Shown one piece after another: positions 1 through 8,314 of a stretch of DNA of 64,000 nucleotides. Location: NCBI GenBank assembly GCA_904420025.1, contig CAJFTW010000147.1, forward strand, positions 1-64,000. Direction: 5' to 3'. Below the pieces are notes generated by a model. That model had not been told where the DNA came from. It saw only the letters and a program-made list of their open reading frames with translations, and did no database searches. This stretch comes from Candidatus Pseudolachnospira avium. Lineage in GTDB: Bacteria; Bacillota; Clostridia; Lachnospirales; Lachnospiraceae. Position numbers and translations under genes: made by a program. Positions within the stretch are counted from its first letter, which is position 1. Each line of letters starts with the position of its first letter.

Positions 1-1
1 C

Positions 2-745
2 CTGTGGGGGATGGACGGAGCCTGCCTTTCCGGCACCTGGCTCCAGGGAGGCGTGTATCCGGAAAGCTCGGCCATGGCGTACCTGGTGCTGAACCGGGCG
101 GCCCTGGATGCCTTCCGGAATGAGCGGCAGATCCCCCTGGAGGCCCCGGAGGCAGTGGATTGGCTGCGCGCGGAGGTGGAGTTTAGCGGCGGAGCGGCGC
201 CCTCCGGGGCGGGAACCGCCGGGGAAAGCGCTTCCCTGTCCGGTGGAATTTATTCGGAGGCGGCCCTGTCCGGCACCCCGGTGCGGGTCTGCGGGGTGTT
301 GGAAGACGGTTTGGAGGAGCCCCGGGCGTATCTGAGCGGGGAGCAGGCCCGGAGCCTGCAGGGGGCCCAGGGAGGGGCGGAAAGCCCCCAGACCCTGTGG
401 CTGCGGCTGACAGACGCGGGAGCCCGTGGACCGGTGGTGCGGGAGCTGGCGGCCCTGGGGATCTCAGCGGAAGGGGAGGACGCCCGGGAGGCGGACTGGG
501 ACGCTCGGGAAGAGCGGCGGAACTTGTACCTGGGGGCCGGGGCAGCCATCCTTCTCTGCGGCTCCCTGGTGTTCGGGTATCAGGAAAGTTTGGAGCGGCA
601 GCGGGAGGCCCCTGCACGTCAGGCCCTGGAAGAGCAGGGGATCCCCCGGTGGAGGCTGCGGACGGTGGCCCGGATCCGGTGGATTCTGCTGGTGGCGGCC
701 GGCGGTGTTCTAGGGGCGGCAGCGGCTTGGCTGGTGTATTTTTGA
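2..745 (+). CDS. Permease-like membrane protein, C-terminal part (cut by window edge)
   Basis: The frame is open from the first bases, so the gene starts outside the window; the first visible ATG at 11 is probably internal. The visible part has a soluble alanine- and glycine-rich region of about 175 residues. Two hydrophobic segments follow, around residues 178-196 and 224-243, separated by a basic loop with RQALEEQGIPRWRLR. This resembles the end of an FtsX/MacB-type ABC permease, with an extracellular domain, a transmembrane helix, a cytoplasmic loop and a last helix. No ATPase partner is visible, so the assignment rests on architecture alone. The protein ends at a hydrophobic tail just after the last helix. 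Confidence 0.5.
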   Translation: MWGMDGACLSGTWLQGGVYPESSAMAYLVLNRAALDAFRNERQIPLEAPEAVDWLRAEVEFSGGAAPSGAGTAGESASLSGGIYSEAALSGTPVRVCGVLEDGLEEPRAYLSGEQARSLQGAQGGAESPQTLWLRLTDAGARGPVVRELAALGISAEGEDAREADWDAREERRNLYLGAGAAILLCGSLVFGYQESLERQREAPARQALEEQGIPRWRLRTVARIRWILLVAAGGVLGAAAAWLVYF

Positions 746-838
746 GAAGCAGAGCGCAGGTATGACCTGGGAAGAGAAGGTTATGTGTTATGTCGGCCTG
801 TTTTCGCGGCACCCTCAATCATGGGAAATATTTCATTT

Positions 839-1034
839 TACGGAGAAATAGGCGGAAATGCCTATTTCTCCGTAGGCACAGCCCATTTCCTACGGAGAAT
901 ATGGCAGGAATGTTTATTTTCTCCGTAGGCACAGCCCATTTCCTACGGAGAATATGGCAGGAATGTTTATTTTCTCCGTAGGCACAACTCATTCCCTACG
1001 GAGAATTTGGAGGAAATGTTTATTTTCTCCGTAG
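839..1034. repeat. Four-copy tandem array of hairpin-forming repeats
   Basis: Units start at 839, 891, 944 and 997 with a period of 52-53 bp; the last is cut short. Each unit begins with TACGGAGAA and ends its stem with TTCTCCGTA, followed by a spacer close to GGCACAGCCCATTTCC. In the first unit the stem is a perfect 15 bp with a six-base loop. In the later units only the outer 9 bp pair well. The array fills most of the gene-free stretch 746-1123. I see no convincing gene in this stretch; the short ORFs crossing it are products of the repeat. Confidence 0.85.
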
Positions 1035-1123
1035 AAGTAGGAAAACAGAGAGGACGAATTGTGACGGCAGCAAGTCGTAGATTGTAATCGTCAGTCTCGT
1101 ATACACCTCCGTGTTTTGAACAT

Positions 1124-2149
1124 TCATTGTTTGTCATATATGGTTTTCGCACCGGCATCGCTAAAAGAAATGCTCACCTCACAGGCGGTATTTCCGGTTC
1201 CCTTTTCCAGCGCTGGGGCGTTCTTTTGCTGTTCCTCCAGCCATTGGGCAATCCGCACGGGTGAAAAATGGAGTGAGCCAAAGATTTCCGGATCCGGCAG
1301 CAGGGAAACCTCCATTCCGGACGGGTGGTCAGAGGCCTGGCATTGGAGCGCATCCTGGGCAATTCCCCGCACATAGCGCTGGCGGTAGGCGTTCCCATTC
1401 CGGTAGACGGTTACATCCATTGTCTGGCAGAGGGAACCGGCCACCTGCAGAGAAGGGCTGTTCAGATCCTCCATTCTCTCGTAATCCAAGGGGGTGACGG
1501 GGGAACCGGCCAGTGTCCGGGAGAAGATCTCCTGATTTTGGGCACTGTGATCCGAAAGGGGAAGCCCCCGCCCGTTGTCCGCCACCTGGATGCGGTTGTC
1601 TGGGAAGAGCCGGAGCCGGATCTCCGTGCAGTGGCCCTCCCGGGCTTCCTCCAGGGATTCCCGCAAAAAGGCAAAAACAATCTGGTGCATGTCTTCCCAC
1701 AAGGTTTGAGGTGTTTTCATTTGGACATCTTCCTTTCTGTTGTTTGCCGTGTGCTCCACGGCATATACCCGCCGGGTGTTTCGGGAACGTTTGGGCTCCC
1801 GGGGGATGGTATAAGAAGGAACGGTATAGGAGGTCAGATACTTTTTTACCGTCTTGGGCGTGGAGCCGAACAGCTTTGTGAAGGCGCGGGTGAAGCCCTC
1901 GTGGGATTCAAAGGCGTACTGCAGGGCAACGTCCAGGACCTTTTCACCGGCCATCAGGTCTTTCATGGCGTGCTGCAGCTTCCGGATACGGATATAGGTG
2001 GTCACGGAAATTCCCATGGCCTCCGAAAACAGCGCACTGAAATGGAATGGGCTGTAGCCGGCCAGGCGGGCCAAATCCGCCAGGCGGATTTTTTCATAAA
2101 TATGCTGGTCGATATACTGTAAAGATGCTTCCAGAATTTCCCGGTTCAT
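1124..2149 (-). CDS. AraC-family regulator fused to a GyrB-like GHKL ATPase module
   Basis: The first 100 or so residues form a typical AraC/XylS double helix-turn-helix, with RLADLARLAGYSPFHFSALF in the first unit and a second unit around residues 50-100. A linker of about 40 residues follows. Residues from about 144 onward resemble the ATPase domain of GyrB/ParE: VADNGRG matches the DxGxG box, GNAYRQRYVRG matches the GyrB strand YRQ.F..G, and LLPDPEIF matches the PDPEIF segment. The glycine-rich lid of active GyrB is not evident, so ATP hydrolysis is doubtful. The linker DNA contains a copy of the leader repeat found elsewhere in the window, plus an internal Shine-Dalgarno and ATG, so the ATPase part may also be made alone. 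Confidence 0.8.
   Translation of the reverse strand: MNREILEASLQYIDQHIYEKIRLADLARLAGYSPFHFSALFSEAMGISVTTYIRIRKLQHAMKDLMAGEKVLDVALQYAFESHEGFTRAFTKLFGSTPKTVKKYLTSYTVPSYTIPREPKRSRNTRRVYAVEHTANNRKEDVQMKTPQTLWEDMHQIVFAFLRESLEEAREGHCTEIRLRLFPDNRIQVADNGRGLPLSDHSAQNQEIFSRTLAGSPVTPLDYERMEDLNSPSLQVAGSLCQTMDVTVYRNGNAYRQRYVRGIAQDALQCQASDHPSGMEVSLLPDPEIFGSLHFSPVRIAQWLEEQQKNAPALEKGTGNTACEVSISFSDAGAKTIYDKQ
1718..1783 (-). promoter_or_regulatory. Leader-type repeat copy with internal ribosome binding site and start
   Basis: On the minus strand this stretch carries a degenerate CGAAACACCCGGCGGGT hairpin and a GCCGTG-N5-CACGGC hairpin. An AAAGGAAG Shine-Dalgarno follows, and then an in-frame ATG at 1720 that begins MKTPQTLWEDM. 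The order and spacing match the 49-bp leader repeats before xre (15104-15250) and transaldolase (35856-36002). Translation from here would give a 198-residue GyrB-like module. Whether the start is used is an inference. Confidence 0.6.
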
Positions 2150-2380
2150 GGCCCTCCTCCGTTTCCGCAGGCAGCGCTGCGGCTCTCGGTTCGCTTCTTA
2201 TGGGTTACAGCTTTTATTATAAGGTAAAAAAGAGGAGAATTCTTGACGGGATATAGGAAGGGAAGAGTTCCCGGCGAAAGAAAAATGGTTTGTAACCGAT
2301 TGAACAAGAGAATGAATGATTTTATAGAACTGCTGGGTTTCAGCCGGTTGAGTGTCCAACGGTTTTTCTGGTAAACAGTT

Positions 2381-2728
2381 TCAATGGTCAAAAAAGACCA
2401 TCCATATTCCCACTGCGGTCAGGAGTGCACCCAGGACCCTTCCGATGATTTTGGACTTTTGGTATCCCATAAGGACGATTGTTTCCGGGGTAGTCAAAGG
2501 GAGGAGGAGGACAACCATGCCCATCAGCGCAATTCCAGCTCCCATCACAAAATCATGATTGGCCAGGACACCGCACAGCATAACCAAAAAGCCAATCAGC
2601 ATCCCTGCGGCAAAATATTTGATTTTAGAGCGGTCTTTGTCAGTTTGCTCTTGGTAATGGAGTTCACATGAATGACAACAGAAGTCACCATGGGCGAGAA
2701 GCTTCTTACCGCAATATCTGCATTCCAT
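2381..2728 (-). CDS. Small zinc-ribbon membrane protein
   Basis: This 115-residue protein begins with a CxxC-N8-CCHSC pattern (MECRYCGKKL, then FCCHSC), which suggests a short zinc ribbon. Three hydrophobic segments follow, around residues 36-55, 60-80 and 97-112. The C-terminus is short and histidine-ended. Nothing in the sequence points to a specific function. It lies between the AraC gene and the transketolase pair, in the same orientation as both, but too far from each to be clearly in one operon. Confidence 0.7.
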   Translation of the reverse strand: MECRYCGKKLLAHGDFCCHSCELHYQEQTDKDRSKIKYFAAGMLIGFLVMLCGVLANHDFVMGAGIALMGMVVLLLPLTTPETIVLMGYQKSKIIGRVLGALLTAVGIWMVFFDH

Positions 2729-2778
2729 ATAAATTCATCCCCCTTAAAAAGCAATCCTTGCCGCCTCAATTCCATAAA

Positions 2779-2822
2779 GAAAAGGGCTGCTGCTTCCTAT
2801 TCGATCTGTGCGGCAGCCCCCG
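2779..2822 (-). terminator. Terminator after the transketolase genes
   Basis: Read on the minus strand, GGGGCTGCC pairs imperfectly with GCAGCAGCCC across a long loop, and TTTTCTTT follows. It lies about 20 bp after the stop of the transketolase C-terminal subunit. Confidence 0.6.
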
Positions 2823-2839
2823 ATTTTCCTTATTTGCGC

Positions 2840-3790
2840 TTACAGGTTTTCCTGAATCACCTTCACGCAGTTTTCCTTGGTCAGCCCGTAGGCTTCCTTC
2901 AGGTATTCCAGCGTGCCCACCTGGCCAAACTGGTCGTTGACGCCCAGCCGTTTCAGGCGTACGCCGCAGCCGGCTTCCGCCATGGCCTCTGCCACGGCGC
3001 CGCCCAGGCCGCCAATGACGCTGTGGTTCTCAAAGGTTACCACCAGCTTCTTGCCGGCGGCTTCCCGGCAGACCAGCTCCGCGTCCAGGGGCTTTACGGT
3101 GAACATGTCCACCACCTCCACGGAGATCCCCTGCTGGCCCAGCTCCTCAGCGGCGGCCAGGGCGTCATGGAGCACCTCGCCCATGGAGATCAGCAGCACG
3201 TCCGTGCCCTCCCGGAGAATGTTGCCCTTGCCGATGGTAAAGGTGGAGCCCTCCGCGTAGAGGTTGGGGGTGTTCTTCCGGTTGGCCCGGATATAGTGGA
3301 CGCCCTTTAAGGGGACCAGCTCCCGGATCAGCCAGGCCAGCTGGGCGCCGTCCGCCGGGTCAAAGACCATGGCCTCCGGAATGGTTCGCATGACGGCCAC
3401 ATCCTCAAAGGAGGTGTGGGTGCCGCCGTTGGCGGCTACGCAGACGCCGGGGTCCGAGCCGTAAATGTTCAGGGTGTTTTTGGCGTAGGCGCCGGACAGG
3501 TAAATCTGATCCAGGGAGCGGCGGGCCGCAAAGGGGGCAAAGGTGTGGACAAAGGGCACATAGCCCCGCATGGACATGCCGGCGGCGGCGCACATCATGT
3601 TGGCCTCGGAGATGCCCATGTTCAGGAAGTTGTCCGGATGGGCTTTCTGCACCTTGCCGAATTTGGAGGCTCCGGCCAGGTCCGCGTCCATCACAAAAAT
3701 CTTGGGGTTTTCCTCAATCAGCGCGTTGAGGGTGTCCGCAAACACCGTACGCAGCTCTTGATCTTTTCCGTCGATTGCCAATTTCCACAT
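2840..3790 (-). CDS. Transketolase, C-terminal subunit
   Basis: This 316-residue protein carries the pyrimidine-binding and C-terminal domains of transketolase. It includes the conserved GISEANMMCAAAGMS segment with the catalytic glutamate region, the FAPFAARRSLDQI helix and the HSVIGGLGGAVAE stretch of the C-terminal domain. Together with the N-terminal subunit two bases upstream it forms a split transketolase, which transfers two-carbon units in the non-oxidative pentose phosphate pathway using thiamine diphosphate. Split versions are common in Clostridia. The two genes are clearly one transcription unit. A transaldolase for the same pathway lies at 36019. Confidence 0.95.
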   Translation of the reverse strand: MWKLAIDGKDQELRTVFADTLNALIEENPKIFVMDADLAGASKFGKVQKAHPDNFLNMGISEANMMCAAAGMSMRGYVPFVHTFAPFAARRSLDQIYLSGAYAKNTLNIYGSDPGVCVAANGGTHTSFEDVAVMRTIPEAMVFDPADGAQLAWLIRELVPLKGVHYIRANRKNTPNLYAEGSTFTIGKGNILREGTDVLLISMGEVLHDALAAAEELGQQGISVEVVDMFTVKPLDAELVCREAAGKKLVVTFENHSVIGGLGGAVAEAMAEAGCGVRLKRLGVNDQFGQVGTLEYLKEAYGLTKENCVKVIQENL

Positions 3791-3792
3791 GC

Positions 3793-4647
3793 TTACATCC
3801 CTCCGTTCTCTTTGAGCCAGGATTCCAGGCGGGCAATGTCCTTGTCCGTCTCCGCGTCGGCCTCCGCGTTAAACTTGGGCGCATGGTTGTCCACCACAGC
3901 CTCCCAGTACGGGGAACCCTGCCCCTTGGTGGTGTTCAGCACCACGCAGACTGCCTGGTTCTGAACGCCCTTCACTTCGTTGATGGCGTTGTCAATGGCC
4001 TCCTCGTTGGAGCCGTCGCAGCGGACGGTGTAAAAGCCGAAGGCCCGCATTTTTTCCGCAATGTCAAACTGCCGGATAATCTTGTCCGTCCAGCCGTCCA
4101 GCTGCCGCTTGTTCTCATCAATGAAAACAATTACCTCGTTCAGCTTGTGGGAGGCAATAAACTGGAAGGCCTCCCAGCACTGGCCCTCGTTGAGCTCGCC
4201 ATCCCCCACAATCAGGTAGACCTTCTGGGAGGATTTTTCCAGGCGGAAGGTGTAGCCCAGGCCGGCGGCTACCGAGGTGCCCTGGCCCAAGGAGCCGGTG
4301 GTGGCGTCCACGCCGGGGGTTTTGGTCCGGTCCGGGTGGGAGGGCAGGCGGGTGCCTCCCTCGTTGAGGGTAAAGAGCAGTTCCTTGTCAAAATATCCCT
4401 CCTCTGCCAGGGTGGCGTAGAGGGCAGGGCCGGCATGTCCTTTGGACAGGACCAGATAATCCCGCTCCTCCCAATCCGGGTTTTTGGCATCGTGCCGAAG
4501 GTGGCGGGTGTACAGTACAGACAGCAGCTCAATAATGGACATGGCGCCGCCCAGGTGACCGTAGCGCCTCCATTTCAGCATCTTCAGGACATCCAGCCGC
4601 ACCTGGGCGGACCGGATTTTGCATGCCTGCAGTTCCTTTTTTTCCAT
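3793..4647 (-). CDS. Transketolase, N-terminal subunit
   Basis: The chosen start at 4647 (MEKKELQACKIRS) is preceded by GGAGGTCA. The longer ORF in the track adds 42 residues unlike the family. The 284-residue product has the thiamine diphosphate motif beginning GDGELNEG and continuing to a DEN segment about 25 residues later, and the conserved GSLGQGTSVAAGLG and SKGHAGPALY segments. It binds the diphosphate of the cofactor, while the downstream subunit supplies the other half of the active site. The next gene begins two bases after its stop. Confidence 0.95.
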   Translation of the reverse strand: MEKKELQACKIRSAQVRLDVLKMLKWRRYGHLGGAMSIIELLSVLYTRHLRHDAKNPDWEERDYLVLSKGHAGPALYATLAEEGYFDKELLFTLNEGGTRLPSHPDRTKTPGVDATTGSLGQGTSVAAGLGYTFRLEKSSQKVYLIVGDGELNEGQCWEAFQFIASHKLNEVIVFIDENKRQLDGWTDKIIRQFDIAEKMRAFGFYTVRCDGSNEEAIDNAINEVKGVQNQAVCVVLNTTKGQGSPYWEAVVDNHAPKFNAEADAETDKDIARLESWLKENGGM

Positions 4648-4825
4648 GGTTGACCTCCAGTTTCTTCTATTGGTGAAAGCGCTGCAGCCAGAGCGCCGCA
4701 GGGCAATCAAAACTGCACTAACTATACTATAGCATGGATTGGCCATCAGGAAAACCCCTTTTTCAGAAGTCACCGGCCGGTGAATAGGAACGCGCGGCAG
4801 CGGCCAATATAAATAGGGAAGAATC

Positions 4826-4854
4826 TTCCCTTTTGGCGTGGAACATGGTATAAT
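4826..4854 (+). promoter_or_regulatory. Sigma-70 type promoter for the exonuclease gene
   Basis: TTCCCT at 4826-4831 and TATAAT at 4849-4854 are separated by 17 bp. The start codon lies about 65 bp downstream. The intergenic stretch 4648-4919 is shared with the divergent transketolase genes. Confidence 0.6.
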
Positions 4855-4919
4855 GGCCGCTGAGCGGACATGATACCATGTCCCGCAGAGTGGCGATTAT
4901 ACCGGCGAGGGCATCTCGG

Positions 4920-5876
4920 ATGAATTATGTGATTTTTGATCTGGAATGGAACCAGTGTCCCCAGGGAAAAGAAAAGGAAAACCCCAAGCTCCCCTTTGAG
5001 ATTGTGGAGATTGGCGCTATTAAGCTGAATGAGAATAGGGAAGAGATCGGAAGGTTTCAGGAAGTGATCCGCCCGCTGGTCTATCGTCGCCTGCATCATC
5101 GGACCAAAGAAGTCATTCATTTGGAGCAGGAGGAGCTGGATCAGGCCCGGACCTTCTCCCCGGTGGTACGGGATTTTCTGGCCTGGTGCGGGGAGGACTG
5201 CAAGTTTGTCACCTGGGGCAGCCTGGATCTCAGCGAGCTGCAGCGGAATATGGATTACTATCATATCCGGAATCCACTTCCCAATCCGCTGTTTTTTTAT
5301 GACCTCCAGAAAATGTTCAGCCTGCTCTACGATGACGGCAAAAGCCGGATGTCCCTGGAGCAGGCGGTGGAGTTCCTGGGCATTGAAAAGACCATCCCCT
5401 TCCACCGTGCCTTTGACGATACCTATTACACGGCGGAGGTCATGAAGCGGATGGACCTGGCCCAGGTGGAGCGGTATGAGTCGGTGGATTATCACCGGCT
5501 GCCGGCCAGCCGGAAGGAGGAAATCTATCGGGATTTCGGCACCTACACCAAATTTGTGTCCAAGACCTTTGCCAACAAGGAGGAGGCCATGGCGGACAAG
5601 GTGGTCACGTCCATGCGCTGCAGCCGGTGCGGCCTGCCGGTGTGGCGGCGGATCCGCTGGTTTTCCGCCGGGCCCAACACCTACCTGTCGCTGGTCCAGT
5701 GCCCCCGCCACGGCTATGTGAAGGGGAAAATCCGCATTAAGAAAAGCGGGGACGGGCGGATTTTTGTGGTGAAAACCATGAAGCCGGCAGATGAGGAGGC
5801 CGTGAAGAAGCTCCGGGAGAAAAAAGAACAGATCCGCCAGCGGCGGCGGGAGAGAAGAAAACGAGGAAAGAGATAA
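4920..5876 (+). CDS. DEDDh 3'-5' exonuclease with C-terminal zinc-ribbon-like tail
   Basis: The start at 4920 (MNYVIFDLEWNQ) puts the first exonuclease motif at the N-terminus as usual; the track start at 4878 adds 14 unconvincing residues. The DEDDh residues can be seen: D and E in FDLEWNQ, D in WGSLDLSEL, and H and D in FHRAFDDTYYTAE. This places it with the KapD/ERI-1-like and DNA polymerase epsilon-subunit-like exonucleases. Its nucleic acid substrate cannot be told from the sequence. After the nuclease domain, a CSRCG and CPRH pair suggests a zinc ribbon, and the last 25 residues are strongly basic. The 318-residue length is larger than KapD. The gene for a secreted protein follows 13 bp downstream. 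Confidence 0.85.
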   Translation: MNYVIFDLEWNQCPQGKEKENPKLPFEIVEIGAIKLNENREEIGRFQEVIRPLVYRRLHHRTKEVIHLEQEELDQARTFSPVVRDFLAWCGEDCKFVTWGSLDLSELQRNMDYYHIRNPLPNPLFFYDLQKMFSLLYDDGKSRMSLEQAVEFLGIEKTIPFHRAFDDTYYTAEVMKRMDLAQVERYESVDYHRLPASRKEEIYRDFGTYTKFVSKTFANKEEAMADKVVTSMRCSRCGLPVWRRIRWFSAGPNTYLSLVQCPRHGYVKGKIRIKKSGDGRIFVVKTMKPADEEAVKKLREKKEQIRQRRRERRKRGKR

Positions 5877-5889
5877 GGAGAGTGTCAGG

Positions 5890-7251
5890 ATGAAGAAATT
5901 GGGAGTGTGGCTGCTGGTATCCATGATGGCCGTGTCTGCCGTGCGGCCCGCAGAGGCAGCCGTGTGGCCCGAGGAGGCCATGGCGCAGGCGGACACGGTG
6001 CGGACGGAGGAAGAGGCATCGGAGGTCCTTTCCGTGGAGGTCCAGGCCCGTAGTGGGAGTCCGGTCCAAGACTATGTGACGCGTCTGTATCAGGTGGTTT
6101 TGGATCGAACGCCCCGGGCGGATGAGGTGAGCGATTGGGAAAGCCGGCTGGTAAGCGGGGCGAACACCGGCGCGGAGGTGGCGGCCGGCTTTGTGTTCAG
6201 CGATGAGTACCAGCGGAAGAACACCTCGGACGAGGCCTACGTGGACATGCTCTACCGGACCCTGCTGGGCCGGGAGCCAGATGCAGGCGGCAAAGCGGAC
6301 TGGCTGGGCTGGCTTTCGGTAGGCATCAGCCGCAGCGGCGTGTTTGCCGGTTTTGCCAACTCGGCGGAATTCCAGCGGATCTGCGATTCCTACGGTGTGG
6401 AGCGGGGCTCCTTTACCTCCGGGGAGATTGTGGACCGGAACTATGACGTGACCGCCTTTGTCAGCCGGATGTACACGGTGGTACTGAACCGCAGCTGGGA
6501 CCGGGGCGGCCTGTACGACTGGACCGGCCTGCTGCTGAACCATGAGATCAGCGGCCGGGACCTGGCCCGGGGCTTTTTCTTCAGCGCAGAGTTCCAGCGC
6601 AAGAATGTTTCCAATGAGGAGTTTGTGCGGATCTGCTACCGGACCTGCCTGAACCGGGAGCCGGACGAGGAGGGCTGGAACACCTGGATGGGCCAGCTGC
6701 AGAGCGGCGCCAGCCGGGAGTCGGTGCTGGACGGCTTTATAGGCTCCCGGGAGTACACGGCCCTTTGCCAGGAGTACGGTATTGAGCGGGGCAGCATTCC
6801 CTCCGCGGTCAGCTCCCGGCAGCAGCGGGTGGCGGACATTGCGGAGAGCAACAGCGGCACCGTGGCGGCGGTCCATGGCAAGTGCGCGGCCTGGGTCTCC
6901 GGCGTCTATGAGGCGGCGGGGGTGGGCTACCCCGGCGGCAACGCCATCGACTACTGGCATTACTGGAAGGACTCCGGCTCCACGGATCTCTCCAACATCC
7001 CGGTGGGGGCCGCCGTGGTGGGCAGCGGCTCTACCAGCAGCAGCGGCCGGACCTACGGCCATGTGGGCATCTACCTGGGCGGCGGACGCATTGCCCACAA
7101 CGTGGGCGGCAACCACGTGACCATCTCCTCCCTGGAGGAGTTTGCGGATTACTACTGCGAGGGGAACCTTTCCCAGTGCCCCTACAGCGCCTATCGGGGA
7201 ATGCAGGGGATCCTGGGCTGGGTGTGGCCCAACGGGCAGGCGCTGAACTGA
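5890..7251 (+). CDS. Secreted DUF4214 repeat protein with NlpC/P60-like domain
   Basis: A signal peptide ends near AEAA at residue 24. Two DUF4214-like units follow, each with two halves, marked by YRTLLGREPDAGGKADW and YRTCLNREPDEEGWNTW and by repeated FVFS..EYQRKN or FFFSAEFQRKN. From about residue 310 there is a cysteine-peptidase fold of the NlpC/P60 type. The likely nucleophile lies in HGKCAAWVSGVYEAAG, and the histidine in YGHVGIYLGGGRIAHN. DUF4214 is found in surface proteins, and the C-terminal domain suggests cell-wall peptide cleavage. A clear AAGGAGAG precedes the ATG. Confidence 0.85.
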   Translation: MKKLGVWLLVSMMAVSAVRPAEAAVWPEEAMAQADTVRTEEEASEVLSVEVQARSGSPVQDYVTRLYQVVLDRTPRADEVSDWESRLVSGANTGAEVAAGFVFSDEYQRKNTSDEAYVDMLYRTLLGREPDAGGKADWLGWLSVGISRSGVFAGFANSAEFQRICDSYGVERGSFTSGEIVDRNYDVTAFVSRMYTVVLNRSWDRGGLYDWTGLLLNHEISGRDLARGFFFSAEFQRKNVSNEEFVRICYRTCLNREPDEEGWNTWMGQLQSGASRESVLDGFIGSREYTALCQEYGIERGSIPSAVSSRQQRVADIAESNSGTVAAVHGKCAAWVSGVYEAAGVGYPGGNAIDYWHYWKDSGSTDLSNIPVGAAVVGSGSTSSSGRTYGHVGIYLGGGRIAHNVGGNHVTISSLEEFADYYCEGNLSQCPYSAYRGMQGILGWVWPNGQALN

Positions 7252-7350
7252 CCGGTTTCCGGAGCCATCTGTGCCGGAGGTAAAGCTGGAAATCCGGAGC
7301 AGTGCCAAGGGGGATACCGGAAAACGCTAAAAACCCGGGCCAGATTCCTC

Positions 7351-7379
7351 TTGCCAAATTTCCAAAAGTTTGATACACT
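7351..7379 (+). promoter_or_regulatory. Promoter of the mntP manganese riboswitch leader
   Basis: TTGCCA at 7351-7356 and TACACT at 7374-7379 are separated by 17 bp. The second riboswitch in the window has nearly the same promoter, TTGCAA-N17-TACACT. Confidence 0.75.
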
Positions 7380-7385
7380 GAACCC

Positions 7386-7500
7386 ACGTAAGGGAGTAGT
7401 CAGCACGGGCGTGCGGCGATGCCAACACACTGGATTGGTTCCTGGCATCACCTTAATTGACGAGACTTATCTGTACAGACAGGTAAGCCTCGTCTTTTTT
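7386..7500 (+). ncRNA. yybP-ykoY manganese riboswitch with overlapping terminator
   Basis: The conserved AAGGGAGTAG near the 5' end and CGAGACTTAT near the 3' end are hallmarks of this aptamer; GTAAG and CTTAT form the closing helix. From 7459 a long imperfect hairpin (GACGAG to CTCGTC) followed by TTTTTT overlaps the 3' side of the aptamer. Metal binding should therefore stop terminator formation. The downstream gene is mntP, a known target class. Confidence 0.9.
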
Positions 7501-7697
7501 ACTGTGAAAGCCCGGTCTCAAAGCAGAGATGGAACGGGCTGCTCGCAGACCGGGCCGTCTATGCTTTAGAGACGCTAACCTGTATGAGCAAGTAGGCCGA
7601 AGGCCGGATTGCGAATGCAGGAAGGATTGCGGGAGTGCGTAGCACGGAGCAATCCGAGGGCTTTCATGGTTGGTGATGCCCGCGCTAGCGGGCATGG
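7501..7697 (+). repeat. Dispersed structured repeat, copy A (long form)
   Basis: The element begins ACTGTGAAAGCCCGG, continues through paired internal segments to GGGCTTTCATGG, and ends with a palindromic hairpin TGCCCGCGCTAGCGGGCA. The outer GAAAGCCC and GGGCTTTC are complementary. Copies lie at 19161-19256 and 56427-56632 on the other strand, and core-hairpin relics lie at 42908-42944 and 55505-55532. Here it sits inside the mntP leader, between the riboswitch terminator and the gene. Confidence 0.85.
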
Positions 7698-7753
7698 GTG
7701 TTTGCGCGATAGACCCGGCAGCTCCCGATCAAAAGCGTTGTGGGAGGTTACAG

Positions 7754-8314
7754 ATGAGAATTTGGGAATTGGCATTGATTGCGGTGGGACTGTCCATGGA
7801 CGCCTTTGCGGTGGCAGTATGTAAGGGCCTCTCCACCCCCAAGGTGGAGGGGAAGCACGCATGTATTGTGGGACTCTATTTTGGAGGCTTTCAGGCGCTG
7901 ATGCCCCTTCTGGGCTACCTGTTGGGCAGCCGCTTCCGGGTGTGGATTGAGAGTGTAGATCACTGGATTGCCTTCATTCTGCTGGCCATGATCGGCCTGA
8001 ATATGATCCGGGAATCCCGGGGAGAAGCGGAGCAGGTGGACGCATCCCTTTCCGTGAAGGCCATGGTGCCTCTGGCGGTGGCCACCAGCATAGACGCCCT
8101 GGCAGTGGGCATCTCCTTTGCGTTCCTGAATGTGAAGATTGTGCCGGCGGTGCTGCTGATTGGCGTGATCACCTTCGTCCTTTCGGCCCTGGGCGTGAAG
8201 CTGGGAAATGTTTTTGGCATGAAGTACAAGTCCAAGGCGGAGCTTTTGGGCGGCGTGGTGCTGATTCTCATGGGACTGAAGATCCTGCTGGAGCACCTGG
8301 GCATTCTGGGCTAG
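7754..8314 (+). CDS. mntP: Manganese efflux pump MntP
   Basis: The start at 7754 ([12 protein letters not shown]) follows GGGAGGT and gives 186 residues, the usual length; the track start at 7670 runs into the upstream repeat. Six membrane helices are present. Both characteristic acidic motifs are visible: [14 protein letters not shown] in the first helix and [14 protein letters not shown] in the fourth. MntP exports Mn2+ when it is in excess. Control by the riboswitch about 250 bases upstream fits this role. The dispersed repeat between the riboswitch and the gene is unusual. Confidence 0.95.
   Translation: MRIWELALIAVGLSMDAFAVAVCKGLSTPKVEGKHACIVGLYFGGFQALMPLLGYLLGSRFRVWIESVDHWIAFILLAMIGLNMIRESRGEAEQVDASLSVKAMVPLAVATSIDALAVGISFAFLNVKIVPAVLLIGVITFVLSALGVKLGNVFGMKYKSKAELLGGVVLILMGLKILLEHLGILG

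Noticed and set aside
839-1034. CRISPR array
   Set aside because: The units are hairpin repeats with conserved spacers and no cas genes are nearby.
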